From JBBKWJ01 sp037968895 (GTDB lineage Bacteria > Actinomycetota > Acidimicrobiia > Acidimicrobiales > SZUA-35): a stretch of DNA of 42,287 nt. The notes under the pieces are model-generated. The model saw only the letters and a program-made list of their open reading frames with translations, had not been told where the DNA came from and made no database searches. Every line of letters starts with the position of its first letter. Within the stretch, counting starts at the first letter, position 1. The stretch lies in assembly GCA_037968895.1 (NCBI GenBank), contig JBBKWJ010000221.1:1-42287 (forward strand), read 5' to 3'. Shown piece by piece: positions 24,491 to 33,252 of this stretch. The translations under genes and the position numbers were made by a program.

Positions 24491-26712
24491 GCATTCGAAC
24501 GAATGACCCCGGTCTGGTTTCGGGGCGTCACCAGTTCATCGCCGACCTGCCATTCGATGGACTCGAGGTGTGTTTCGTCCGCTCTCCCGTAGCGCTTGGC
24601 CTCATCCGGTCGATTGATGGAACCGCAGCCGCCGAGGAGCCAGGGGTGGTGCGTGTGGATACTGCGGAATCGCTCAACCTCGAGCCATTCGTGCACATGG
24701 CCCACTTCGACAAACGCCACTGTCGCTACCCGCTAGCGAGTGGAATGGTTCGCCACGTGGGTGAAGCGCTCGCAGCCGTAACGGCGAGCACCTATGCCGA
24801 AGCCGTCGATGCCAGCGAGATAGTCGATGTCGATATTGAACCGCTCCCAATCGAGTCGCTCCTTTATCCAGAGTCGGGGACAAACACGGTCACGGTGCTT
24901 GACGAAACAACACCGGTTGACCAAAACCCTGACGCCGCAATAACTGTCGTCAACCAACGCGTGTCGTCGACGCCAATCGAATGTGACGGCATCATTGCGA
25001 CCTTCCTGCCAGATGGTTCGCTCGACGTGTGGTGCACCGGTCAAGGCGTGCATGGACTCCGCCTCGAACTGGCCGAGGCCCTCCACGTGTCAATCGATCG
25101 CATCAGAGTTCGGCTGCCATTCGTCGGCGGCGGGTTCGGGGCCAGGGCCACGATCCCTGTCGAGTTCGTGGTGGTTTGTCGGCTGGCTCAGCTTCTCGAG
25201 CGACCCGTCCGGTGGCTGCAGACCCGATCTGAGTTGCTCACTGGCCAACCCCAGGGCCGAGGTATCACGTCAGATGTATCGCTCAAGCTGGGAGACAATC
25301 GCATTGACTATCTCACCGGCTCTGCCATTGCTGAGGCTGGCGCAACGGCCCACATGGCAAGTGCCTTACTTGTGTCGGTTATGCGGCAAATGACTGGCAT
25401 GTACCGGGTTGACCAACTTTCGTGGCGGGGGAGCGGTGAGCTGAGTCCGACTGTGCCCGTTGGCGCTTATCGGGGAGCCGGTCAACCCGAAGCCAATCAT
25501 GCCAGGGAGCGCCTCCTCGACGTTGCGGCCAGGCTTCAAGGTGAAGACCCAATCGAGCTTCGTCGAAGGCTGTTACTTCGGGCTGATGAGTTCCCGATCT
25601 CACAGCCAGGGGGAGTCACCTACGACTTGGCGAACCCGTTGCAGGCCCTTGAGACAGCGATCTCGGCTGCTGGGGTGGATGAATGGCGGGCCGAGCAAAC
25701 GAAGCGGCGCGAATCTAATAATCATCGCGAGATCGGCATCGGCGTGGCCTGCTATGCCCAGACATCCGGACGGGGCCGTCCGATTGATGGGGCCACTATT
25801 ACGCTCAATGCCGATGGCGGAGCGGCCATCACTTGTGCCAGTTCGTCGCATGGTCAGTCACATAGCGACACGTTTCGAGCACTTGTGGCCGAGCGGCTAG
25901 GGCTCGATGCAACAAAGATCAGTTTCATCGACGCTGACACCGATGCGCTCGACGACGGTCTGAGCACCGGCGGCTCGCGAGCGTCGCAGGTTCTCGCCAC
26001 CGTGCTTGTCGAGAGCTGCGCCCAGCTAGTCGACGACGCGCGAGAGTTGGCCGCAGCCAAGCTCGAAGTTGCCCCAACCGATCTTGTGGTCGCCACCGCA
26101 TCTCACGGTCTCGCGCCCGGCCTTGCGGTAATCGGAGTGCCGACAGCGCGGGTGACATGGACAGAGCTGGCAAGCGAACAGGAAAGTGGTTGTCTCGCTG
26201 TTGCCCGCACTGGTCAGGCTGACGGCGAAGCACACCCATACGGCACCCACATCAGCGTCGTTGAAGTCGACACCGAAACTGGCGGCGTCACGGTGCTAGC
26301 TCACACTGCCGTTGATGACTGCGGTGTCGTGCTACAGCCAACGTTTGTCGCAGGGCAACAACATGGCGGCGCGGTTGCAGGAATCGGACAGGCGCTGTTC
26401 GAACACAGCGCATACGACAGCGACGGAAACGCTGTCGCCGGCTCGTTCGCTAGCTACTTGCTGCCAACGGCGAACGACGTCCCGTTTATCAATGCAATCG
26501 CCCAGTCGACGCCGACGGAGCGAAACGCCCTTGGCACACGGGGCATTGGCGAGAACGGCTGCAACGGAGCGACCGGAGCAGTGCACAACGCCGTCGTCGA
26601 TGCCTTGAGCGACCGGGGTGTGCTTCATCTCCAATTGCCCCTGGCGCCAATGACGGTGTGGGAAGCGCTCCAGGCCAACGGTATGGATGCGCTGGTACCA
26701 GGTACCAAGTGA
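24487..26712 (+). CDS. Xanthine dehydrogenase/CoxL-family molybdopterin-binding subunit
   Basis: 741 residues, third gene of the hyu operon (ATGA overlap). The N-terminal a/b-hammerhead domain (PFDGLEVCFVRSPVALGLIRSID) is followed by the two molybdopterin-binding regions: FVGGGFGARATIPVEF, VGAYRGAGQPEANHARERLLD, SSSHGQSHSDTF, and C-terminal ALGTRGIGENGCNGATGAV with the catalytic Glu (residue 689). The active-site loop AYRGAGQ is the form II CoxL-like pattern, with Gln where Arg is usual. Such enzymes hydroxylate N-heterocycles or aldehydes. They normally need a FAD subunit and a 2Fe-2S subunit, and neither is encoded in this window. The last nine codons run into the GGTACC repeat array. Confidence 0.88.
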   Translation: MSIRTNDPGLVSGRHQFIADLPFDGLEVCFVRSPVALGLIRSIDGTAAAEEPGVVRVDTAESLNLEPFVHMAHFDKRHCRYPLASGMVRHVGEALAAVTASTYAEAVDASEIVDVDIEPLPIESLLYPESGTNTVTVLDETTPVDQNPDAAITVVNQRVSSTPIECDGIIATFLPDGSLDVWCTGQGVHGLRLELAEALHVSIDRIRVRLPFVGGGFGARATIPVEFVVVCRLAQLLERPVRWLQTRSELLTGQPQGRGITSDVSLKLGDNRIDYLTGSAIAEAGATAHMASALLVSVMRQMTGMYRVDQLSWRGSGELSPTVPVGAYRGAGQPEANHARERLLDVAARLQGEDPIELRRRLLLRADEFPISQPGGVTYDLANPLQALETAISAAGVDEWRAEQTKRRESNNHREIGIGVACYAQTSGRGRPIDGATITLNADGGAAITCASSSHGQSHSDTFRALVAERLGLDATKISFIDADTDALDDGLSTGGSRASQVLATVLVESCAQLVDDARELAAAKLEVAPTDLVVATASHGLAPGLAVIGVPTARVTWTELASEQESGCLAVARTGQADGEAHPYGTHISVVEVDTETGGVTVLAHTAVDDCGVVLQPTFVAGQQHGGAVAGIGQALFEHSAYDSDGNAVAGSFASYLLPTANDVPFINAIAQSTPTERNALGTRGIGENGCNGATGAVHNAVVDALSDRGVLHLQLPLAPMTVWEALQANGMDALVPGTK

Positions 26713-26780
26713 TGCGCTGGTACCGAAGGGGTGCGCTGGTACCTGGTACCAAAAGAATGCGCTCCAAAGGGATGCGCTGG
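26686..26780. repeat. Degenerate GATGCGCTGGTACC repeat array with GGTACC hairpins
   Basis: GATGCGCTGGTACC occurs at 26686-26699 and 26711-26724, GGTGCGCTGGTACC at 26730-26743, with shorter copies AATGCGCT (26756-26763) and GATGCGCTGG (26771-26780). Spacing is 15-26 bases. Two copies carry perfect 15-bp hairpins, TGGTACCAGGTACCA (26693-26707) and TGGTACCTGGTACCA (26737-26751), which are reverse complements of each other. The first copy encodes the C-terminal MDALVPGTK of the molybdenum hydroxylase; the array ends at the stop of the convergent MFS gene. It may be a terminator for one or both operons. Confidence 0.7.
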
Positions 26781-26784
26781 GTGA

Positions 26785-27981
26785 TTAGGTCGACTGCTTG
26801 GCGACGCTCGCGGCGACTGCCTCGTCGTCGAGTGGGCCAAAGGCGAAGATGAGGGTGACGATGCCGAAGAGGGCGGCGCCAACGATCATGGCGACCGACG
26901 TTGAATACAGCCCGTAGATCAGGGCAGCTCCAAGGGGCCCAACTGTTTGACCCATTCGAACCGCAGATACCCACGCAGCCATAACTGCAGCCCTCTGCTC
27001 GGGCGGTGCCGCCGACGTCGCGGCATCTTGCAAGCTCGGGATACAAGTGCCATCGCCAAGTCCGTACACAATCGACGCTGCGATCACGATGATGAGGCTC
27101 GGTCCAATCGCAACGCCGAGGGCGGCGAGCGAGATGAGCGCCGCAGCTACCACCAGCACCCGCCGCATCCCGAGCATTGCCCGGAGTCGTCCAAGGTTGA
27201 GCGCCACGATCGTGGCGCCAATTGCTGGCACCGAAAGGACGAGGCCCCGATCGCGAGGTCCGAGGCCGAACTCCTTCTCAAGATGTAATGGCAGAGCGGT
27301 CAGGAACACACCGAAGATCACGACAAAGAGAAGGAATCCGGTGATGATCACCACTCGTACGATCGGCTGGTCGATGGCGCGGCGGGCCCCTCGAAGTTGA
27401 TCGACCAACGATCGCTCAAAGGGCACGTGCGACTCGGGGAGTAAGTACCAGACGGCGACGCCAACCGGTAGCCCAAGCCCAGCGAAGGCGAGCGAAACGC
27501 GCCAACTGGTCGCCTCGGCGATTGCGCCCGAAATCGAAGGAACTAGCGCGAGACAGAGTGTGAGAACCGCAGAGTTCTGCCCGATCACCTTGGTTCGAGC
27601 GGTTCCAGTCCAATGGTCGCCGAGAATCACGACGGCAATGTTTATGAGCCCACTAGCACCTACACCCTGGAAGAAACGAGCTACGAGGAGCAGCTCGAAA
27701 CTTGGGGCGAGTGCGGTGGCGAAACCCATAAGGCCAAAGATGAATAGGCAGGGGATGAGCACGCGGCGGCGACCATACCGGTCAGCGAGAACGCCCATGA
27801 TTGGCGCAAGCACGATGCCCGGTAGCGGGGCAACGGCCACAAGGAAGCCGGCCCGACTATCAGGTTGATTGAAATCGTCGAGAATGTCGGGGATGTTGGC
27901 TGTCAGCAGGGTGTTGGTGAGTATGCCGCAAATGGTCACCGTGAACAGGAGCGCCAGTGGGGGCTGCTTAGTTTGCGTCAA
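26785..27981 (-). CDS. MFS transporter
   Basis: 398 residues, about 12 hydrophobic helices. The loop 2-3 signature GVLADRYGRRRVLIP and the FFQGVGASGLINIAVVILGDHW stretch fit drug/metabolite proton antiporters of the DHA1 type. It uses a TTG start at 27981 that overlaps the end of the aminotransferase gene by 14 bases in another frame; a downstream GTG is possible but would trim helix 1. Cotranscribed with the aminotransferase and thioesterase. By context it may import or export a compound handled by the neighbouring amide-degrading genes (inferred). Confidence 0.85.
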   Translation of the reverse strand: MTQTKQPPLALLFTVTICGILTNTLLTANIPDILDDFNQPDSRAGFLVAVAPLPGIVLAPIMGVLADRYGRRRVLIPCLFIFGLMGFATALAPSFELLLVARFFQGVGASGLINIAVVILGDHWTGTARTKVIGQNSAVLTLCLALVPSISGAIAEATSWRVSLAFAGLGLPVGVAVWYLLPESHVPFERSLVDQLRGARRAIDQPIVRVVIITGFLLFVVIFGVFLTALPLHLEKEFGLGPRDRGLVLSVPAIGATIVALNLGRLRAMLGMRRVLVVAAALISLAALGVAIGPSLIIVIAASIVYGLGDGTCIPSLQDAATSAAPPEQRAAVMAAWVSAVRMGQTVGPLGAALIYGLYSTSVAMIVGAALFGIVTLIFAFGPLDDEAVAASVAKQST

Positions 27982-29263
27982 AAACTTCTCGAACGGTCTC
28001 GGTGGTGATCTGCGCGATGCGCTCGATCGTTGCGTTATCGATTGACAGTGGCGGTCCGATCAAGACTGCGTCGCCGACGTTTCCGTCTACCGCCGATGTG
28101 CACGGATAGAGCGTGAGCCCTCTGGCGACAGCCGCGGCCACTACGGCTTCGGCCATCATCTCGGATCGATCGAAAGGCGATTTTGTCTTACGATCAGCCA
28201 CAAACTCGATGCCCGTCAGCAGACCAGTTCCTCTGATGTCGCCGACATTCGGATGGTCGCTCAACGACTCAGCGAGAAGGCCGCGCAGCAACGTGCCCTT
28301 GGCCTCGCACAGCTCGACCAACTTCTCGTCTTCGATCACGTCGAGCACGGCGTTGGCGACAGCTGCCCCGATCGGGTGATGCGACCAAGTGAAACCATGG
28401 TTGAATCCACCGGCCCTCTCTATGGCATCGTGGATTCGGCCACTTGCGATCACGAGACCCAAGGGCCAATAGCCGCTTGATGCCCCCTTGCCGCAGGTGA
28501 TGATGTCGGGTCGGACACCCCAGTGTTCGATTCCGAAGAATCGGCCCGTTCGACCGAAGCCCGTCATTACCTCGTCAGCGATAAGCAACACGCCGTTGGC
28601 CCGACACACATCGGCCATGAGTGGCCAGTAATTCGCAGGCGGTTGGGCCCCCGCAAGCGTTGCTCCACTGATCGGTTCGGCCAGAAATGCTGCGATTCGG
28701 TGAGCCCCCGTTTCGTCGATTGTCGACTGCAGTTCCATTGCGTGGTCTTCAGCCGTCATCGTGCTGCGATAGACGTTGGCGGCCGAGACACGGAGTGTTT
28801 GGCCGAGCCAAGGTTCATAACCCGACCGAAGCGCGCTGCGGTCAGATGCGTCGAGTGCGCCTCGGCTATTGCCGTGATAAGCCGCACTTCTGGCGATGAC
28901 GATATGGCGGTCTGGATCGCCGCTTGCGACATGGAACGAGCGCGCCATCTTTAGCGCTGTTTCGTTCGCTTCACTGCCGCCACTGACGGCGAAGAGGTAG
29001 GCATCGTCGACGGGAGCAAGCGCCGCTACGCGGGCCGCGAAACGAGCGAGCGGCTCGTTTGTGAATTGGGTGGCATGGACGTAGTCGACGGTCGAGGCCT
29101 GCTGAGCCATCGCGGCCACAACGTGGGGATTGGCATGGCCGATGGAGTTGGCGATGGCCCCGCCTGCGCCGTCGATGTATTCACGGCCCTCGGTGTCGAC
29201 GATGGTCCAGCCCCGGGCTGAGGCCGCAGTCGGTACGTTTACGGCTCGTCCCCACACACTCAT
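27968..29263 (-). CDS. PLP-dependent class III aminotransferase
   Basis: 431 residues from the ATG at 29263; upstream frame to 29452 is a chance extension over the thioesterase gene. Its ATG overlaps the thioesterase TGA (ATGA). Fold motifs: DGAGGAIANSIGHANP, VSGGSEANETALKMAR, VLLIADEVMTGFGRTGRFFGIEHWGV with the cofactor Asp, and DIITCGKGASSGYWPLG with the PLP-binding Lys. This is the omega-amino-acid/diamine aminotransferase group, which moves an amino group from a terminal amine to pyruvate or 2-oxoglutarate. A role on a beta- or gamma-amino acid released by amide-ring opening is plausible but not shown. Confidence 0.9.
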   Translation of the reverse strand: MSVWGRAVNVPTAASARGWTIVDTEGREYIDGAGGAIANSIGHANPHVVAAMAQQASTVDYVHATQFTNEPLARFAARVAALAPVDDAYLFAVSGGSEANETALKMARSFHVASGDPDRHIVIARSAAYHGNSRGALDASDRSALRSGYEPWLGQTLRVSAANVYRSTMTAEDHAMELQSTIDETGAHRIAAFLAEPISGATLAGAQPPANYWPLMADVCRANGVLLIADEVMTGFGRTGRFFGIEHWGVRPDIITCGKGASSGYWPLGLVIASGRIHDAIERAGGFNHGFTWSHHPIGAAVANAVLDVIEDEKLVELCEAKGTLLRGLLAESLSDHPNVGDIRGTGLLTGIEFVADRKTKSPFDRSEMMAEAVVAAAVARGLTLYPCTSAVDGNVGDAVLIGPPLSIDNATIERIAQITTETVREVFDAN

Positions 29264-30075
29264 GTCTGATCCTGACGGGGGACGAGGGCAAGCTGTCTCG
29301 ACTGGGCAACGAGGGTGCCGGTGCTGTCCCATATCTCGCCGTCTTCCTCTAAGAAACCGCCAGAGACAAAGCGAGTAGAGAACTGGCAACGGAGAGGACC
29401 AGGGGCTGGACGCCCTCGCACGTGCGCAGTCATCTCGACTGTTGGCACCCATGAAACTGGCAGCCGCCCTGGAAACGCGGTCGGCGGAAAAATGTCGAGC
29501 CCAAGGAGAAGTGCGATCGAATCGATCGGCTCGTTGTCGAGCAGGTCAAACCAGCCGCGAATCACCAAGTTCCCGGAAGGCTCGCCGACCCAGAAGACAT
29601 CTTCAGGATGGAGGTGTAACGACACACGATTCATTGCTTCGGGTGGGAATCCGTCACCCCCCTTGATGTGGACGCACTCCTCGATCGGGGGCAGGTTGGG
29701 GGCGACGCTCTCGACTCGCGTGAGCGACTTGGCTGCGAACGTGTGGTCGGTGAAGGCACCAATTGCTTGCAGCATCGGCTTGCCCTCTCTGCGCATTGAT
29801 CCGGCGACTGTCGCGAACCGTTTGCCGTTCTTGACGATGGTTGTTTCGAGATCAACGGGGCCAACTGACCCAGGCGCGAGGAAGTGCGCCGAGATTGTGG
29901 CGATGTCTGGTCGGTCGCACGCGGTTTGCATCGCCCTGGCGACGATCGCGAGGAGGTAGCCGCCGTTGGCGTTGCCTCGGATATCCCAACCCTCGTGGAT
30001 CGCGCCGTTGAATGTTGTCGAAGCGTCGTCGTCGGAGCCGGTTGGTGAGACTGATGTTGCGTTCAGGAAGTTCAT
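29260..30075 (-). CDS. TesB-like acyl-CoA thioesterase
   Basis: 271 residues from the ATG at 30075 (MNFLNATSVSPTGSDDDASTTFNGAIHEGWDIRGNANGGYLLAIVARAMQ). The double hotdog fold is suggested by GGYLLAIVARAM, the AHFLAPGSVGPVDLETTIVKNGKRFATVAGSMRREG repeat, and the C-terminal WVPTVEMTAHVRGRPAPGPLRCQFSTRFVSGGFLEEDGEIWDSTGTLVAQSRQLA, typical of the TesB-like/thioesterase-like superfamily domain. It would hydrolyse an acyl-CoA. The same frame runs open another 313 codons upstream, antisense to the acyl-CoA ligase; that is not part of the gene. First gene of the operon with the aminotransferase and MFS genes. Confidence 0.85.
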   Translation of the reverse strand: MNFLNATSVSPTGSDDDASTTFNGAIHEGWDIRGNANGGYLLAIVARAMQTACDRPDIATISAHFLAPGSVGPVDLETTIVKNGKRFATVAGSMRREGKPMLQAIGAFTDHTFAAKSLTRVESVAPNLPPIEECVHIKGGDGFPPEAMNRVSLHLHPEDVFWVGEPSGNLVIRGWFDLLDNEPIDSIALLLGLDIFPPTAFPGRLPVSWVPTVEMTAHVRGRPAPGPLRCQFSTRFVSGGFLEEDGEIWDSTGTLVAQSRQLALVPRQDQT

Positions 30076-30087
30076 TTGAGATCGGAT

Positions 30088-30116
30088 TGCCTTCGAATGA
30101 TGGAGTGCCTTCGAAT
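30088..30116. repeat. Direct repeat of TGCCTTCGAAT upstream of thioesterase operon
   Basis: TGCCTTCGAAT occurs at 30088-30098 and 30106-30116, period 18 bases, followed by ATGATGG and CATGAGG, so homology extends past the core. On the minus strand this lies 13-41 bases before the thioesterase start; each copy holds the palindrome TTCGAA. It is a possible operator for the aminotransferase/thioesterase/MFS operon. No promoter elements were assigned. Confidence 0.4.
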
Positions 30117-30231
30117 CATGAGGGGTAAGCCTATTGCTCACACGATCGCTGGGCTGAATCGTCACGGCAGATCTGTGAGCGTCTTTGGACTCCGAGTGGC
30201 AAAAACTCCATTCTTCGGGCACCATTTCGAC

Positions 30232-31797
30232 ATGACAACGTCGAGCCACGTCTTCACCAGCCCATTCCCCGATCAGGTGATCCCCGATGTTCCGCTCACT
30301 GAGTTTGTGCTCAGGCGGGCCGATGAGATCCCCGATCGGCCCGCGATGGTCAACGGGATAACCGGAAAGACCTACACGTTTGGCGAACTGAAGAGTCATA
30401 TTGAGCGTCTCGCCGGAGGTCTGGTCGAACGTGGGCTTGGCGCAGGAACGACAGTGGGTCTCATGGCCCCGAACCTGCCTGAATACGCAATCGTCTTCCA
30501 TGGCGTTGCGATGGCTGGTGGCACGGTTACGACAATCAACCCGACATACGGTGCCGAAGAAGTTCGATTCCAACTGAACGATGCAGGCGCAACGATTCTG
30601 ATCACGACGCCTGACTTCGTTGCGACAGCTATTGAAGCGGCCGAGGGATCGCCGGTGACGGCCATTTACGCCATCGGAGGCGCCGATGGCGTTGGCTCTC
30701 TCGACGAGTTGTACGGCGAGCCAATCTCGCAAGTCCCCATCGATCCGGCAACGCAGGTTGTCGTGTTGCCTTACTCTTCTGGCACGACCGGCCTGCCATA
30801 GGGCGTGATGCTGACGCACCGCAACTGTGTGGCCAACATCGTGCAGTCCGAACCGGTTATCTCTTACGCCGAGGAGGGCGAGGTCGCTCTCGCCGTGCTG
30901 CCGTTCTTCCACATCTACGGCATGCAGGTGCTCATGAACGCGTTGCTTTCGCAAGGCGTGACAGTGGTGACGATGACCCGGTTCGAGATGGAAGCTGGCC
31001 TCAAGCTCATCCAAGACCAGAAGGTCACGCGATTCTTTGCTGTGCCGCCAATCGTCCTCGGACTAGCGAAGCACCCGCTTGTCGAGCAGTTCGACATGTC
31101 GTCGCTCCGAAACGTGTTCTGTGGTGCGGCCCCGCTCGGAGCCGAGCTTGGTCAAGAGGCATCGGATCGTCTCGGCTGCGCAGTGGTGCAGGGTTACGGC
31201 ATGACCGAGCTAAGCCCTATCTCACACGCAACAGCGGGCAATGATTCCAAGCCGGGGTCAAGCGGTATCACCGTGCCAAACACCCAATGCCGAATCGTCG
31301 ATCCAGAAGGCAACGACCTAGGAGTTGACGAAGAAGGTGAGCTGTGGATCAAGGGTCCGCAGGTGATGCTTGGCTATCTGAACAACCCAGAAGCGACGAC
31401 CGCGACGATTGACGCTGACGGTTGGCTCCACACCGGCGACGTGTCCAGAATCGACGCCGACGGCCACATGTATGTCGTCGACCGAGTCAAAGAACTGATC
31501 AAGTACAACGGCTTCCAGGTTCCACCAGCGGAGCTTGAAGCTCTGATTGTCACCCACCCTGCGGTGGCTGATGTCGCCGTAATCGGAGTCCCCGATGTCT
31601 CTGCCGGCGAGCTGCCAAAGGCATTTGTTGTCGTGAAGCCTGGCGCCACTCTGACCGCAGAAGAACTACAAGAGTTCGTGGCAGGTCATGTCGCTACCTA
31701 CAAGCGGATTCGCCTCGTCGAGTTCACTGATGAAATCCCCAAGTCGGCGTCAGGCAAGATCCTGCGCCGTTTCCTTCGCGACCAGTCGAAAGGCTGA
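30232..31797 (+). pseudogene. Acyl-CoA synthetase (4-coumarate-CoA ligase family) interrupted by in-frame TAG
   Basis: A 522-codon frame that would encode one intact adenylate-forming enzyme except for TAG at 30799-30801 (codon 190). The stop replaces the Lys of the AMP-binding A3 motif: YSSGTTGLP-stop-GVMLTH, where PKGV is expected; a single A-to-T change from AAG would give it. Downstream motifs are intact: QGYGMTELSPISHA, LWIKGPQVMLGYLNNPEATTATIDADGWLHTGDVSRIDADGHMYVVDRVKELIKYNGFQVPPAELE, and PKSASGKILRR with the catalytic Lys. So the split parts are 30232-30798 and a possible restart at 30805 or 30808. It would activate an acid with CoA. The amidase follows one base after its TGA. A true mutation, an assembly error or readthrough cannot be told apart here. 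Confidence 0.85.
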
Positions 31798-31798
31798 A

Positions 31799-33250
31799 AT
31801 GGACCTCAACACTGCAACTACCATTCAGACACTCCGCGCCCTCCGAGACAAGGAGATCTCGAGCGTTGAGCTGCTCGACGCAATGGTTGACCGGATCGAG
31901 CGATTCAATCAGCATGTGAATGCCGTCGTCGAGCAAGACCTTGAGCAGGCGAAGGTCGAGGCTGCGGCCGCTGACGACGAGCGGATGACCGATGATCGGC
32001 TTGGCCCACTGCATGGTTTGCCAATGACCGTTAAAGACACGTGGGAAACGGCAGACCTGACGACTACCGCCGGTGCTCCCGAGCTCAAAGCACACGTGCC
32101 GACGCGAGATGCTGACGTGATCAGGATGCTGCGCCGCGATGGAGCGATCGTGTGGGCCAAGACCAACGTGCCGCTAATGGCCGGTGACCACCAGTCCTAC
32201 AACAAGCTTCATGGCATCACACGAAATCCCTGGAACCTCGAACGCACTGCGGGCGGGAGCTCAGGGGGAGCGGCGGTCGCTGTTGCCTGCGGATTCACGA
32301 CGGCCGAAATTGGCAGTGATATCGGCGGAAGCATTCGCCAGCCCGCAGCGTTCAATGGTGTCTTTGGTTTGAAAACGACTCACGGACTTGTGTCAGGCCG
32401 TGGGCATGTTCCCGGTATGCCGGAAACCCGTCGACTCAACGACCTCGGCGTGTACGGGCCGATCGGTCGTTCGTGCGGCGACCTCCGATTGCTCCTCGAG
32501 TCAGTCACGAGAAGCCGAAGCTTTGTCGATTCGCCGAATGCCAGGCTCAATCGATCGAAACCAGACATCGATGTTGCCGATCTCCGGGTCGGTGTGTGGG
32601 CCGACGATCCTGTTGCCCCCGTCGACTCATCGATTACGTCCGCGATCGAGGCTGCCGCGGCCGACCTCGGAGCCGCTGGCGCACGAATCGACATGGACAT
32701 ACGACCGGCAACAAGCTCAGAGCGGCTGCACGAGATCTACAGCGATTTGTTGTCATCGGAAGTCGCATCCGGCGAATCAGACGAACAATTCAATCGTTTG
32801 ATTGAGATTGCGGCGAGTGACAAAACCGGTTTGGCGGCCGACTCGGCGCGACGGGCGACGATGTCGCATCGTGACTGGATTAAGGCCGACGAGGCCCGCT
32901 GGCAAATTGAAGAGGAGTGGTACCGACTCTTCGAGTCAGTCGACGTCGTAATCGCTCCTGTGGCTCCTGTCGTTGCGTTCCCCCACGACACCGAGACCAG
33001 CTACTTCAACCGCACGCTCTTAGTGAATGGTCAGCAGCAGCCATACGCAGGCCTGACATTCTGGTCAGGTATCGCAACAATGCCGCTCCTTCCCGCCGTG
33101 ACTGTGCCGATCGGGATGACCGACGATGGCCTGCCAATAGGTATGCAGATCATCGGGCCCCGTTGGTCCGAATACACGCTGCTCGACATCGCCGAAGAAT
33201 TCGCTTCGGTTCTGGGGCAGCAGTTCACGCCGCCGCCACTTGTGAAGTAG
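31799..33250 (+). CDS. Amidase (amidase signature family)
   Basis: 483 residues from the ATG at 31799, one base after the ligase stop; the longer frame from 31688 overlaps the ligase and is not used. The Ser-cisSer-Lys triad is visible: Lys in GLPMTVKDTWETADL, cis-Ser in TAGGSSGGAAVAVACG, and nucleophile Ser in GSDIGGSIRQPAAFNG. C-terminal LPIGMQIIGPRWSEYTLLDIAEEF is typical of the family. It hydrolyses an amide to acid and ammonia or amine. Placed in a putative operon with the acyl-CoA ligase and the GMC oxidoreductase, it could produce the acid that the ligase activates (inferred). Confidence 0.92.
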   Translation: MDLNTATTIQTLRALRDKEISSVELLDAMVDRIERFNQHVNAVVEQDLEQAKVEAAAADDERMTDDRLGPLHGLPMTVKDTWETADLTTTAGAPELKAHVPTRDADVIRMLRRDGAIVWAKTNVPLMAGDHQSYNKLHGITRNPWNLERTAGGSSGGAAVAVACGFTTAEIGSDIGGSIRQPAAFNGVFGLKTTHGLVSGRGHVPGMPETRRLNDLGVYGPIGRSCGDLRLLLESVTRSRSFVDSPNARLNRSKPDIDVADLRVGVWADDPVAPVDSSITSAIEAAAADLGAAGARIDMDIRPATSSERLHEIYSDLLSSEVASGESDEQFNRLIEIAASDKTGLAADSARRATMSHRDWIKADEARWQIEEEWYRLFESVDVVIAPVAPVVAFPHDTETSYFNRTLLVNGQQQPYAGLTFWSGIATMPLLPAVTVPIGMTDDGLPIGMQIIGPRWSEYTLLDIAEEFASVLGQQFTPPPLVK

Positions 33251-33252
33251 CC

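Noticed and set aside
29264..29452. 63-codon N-terminal extension of the aminotransferase
   Set aside because: It overlaps the thioesterase coding sequence and is rich in Arg/Pro/Ser; MSVWGRAVNV at 29263 with ATGA coupling is the better start.
30076..31014. Open minus-strand frame extending the thioesterase by 313 N-terminal codons
   Set aside because: It is antisense to the acyl-CoA ligase, which has clear family motifs in this stretch. The thioesterase has a good start at 30075 that fits its family length.
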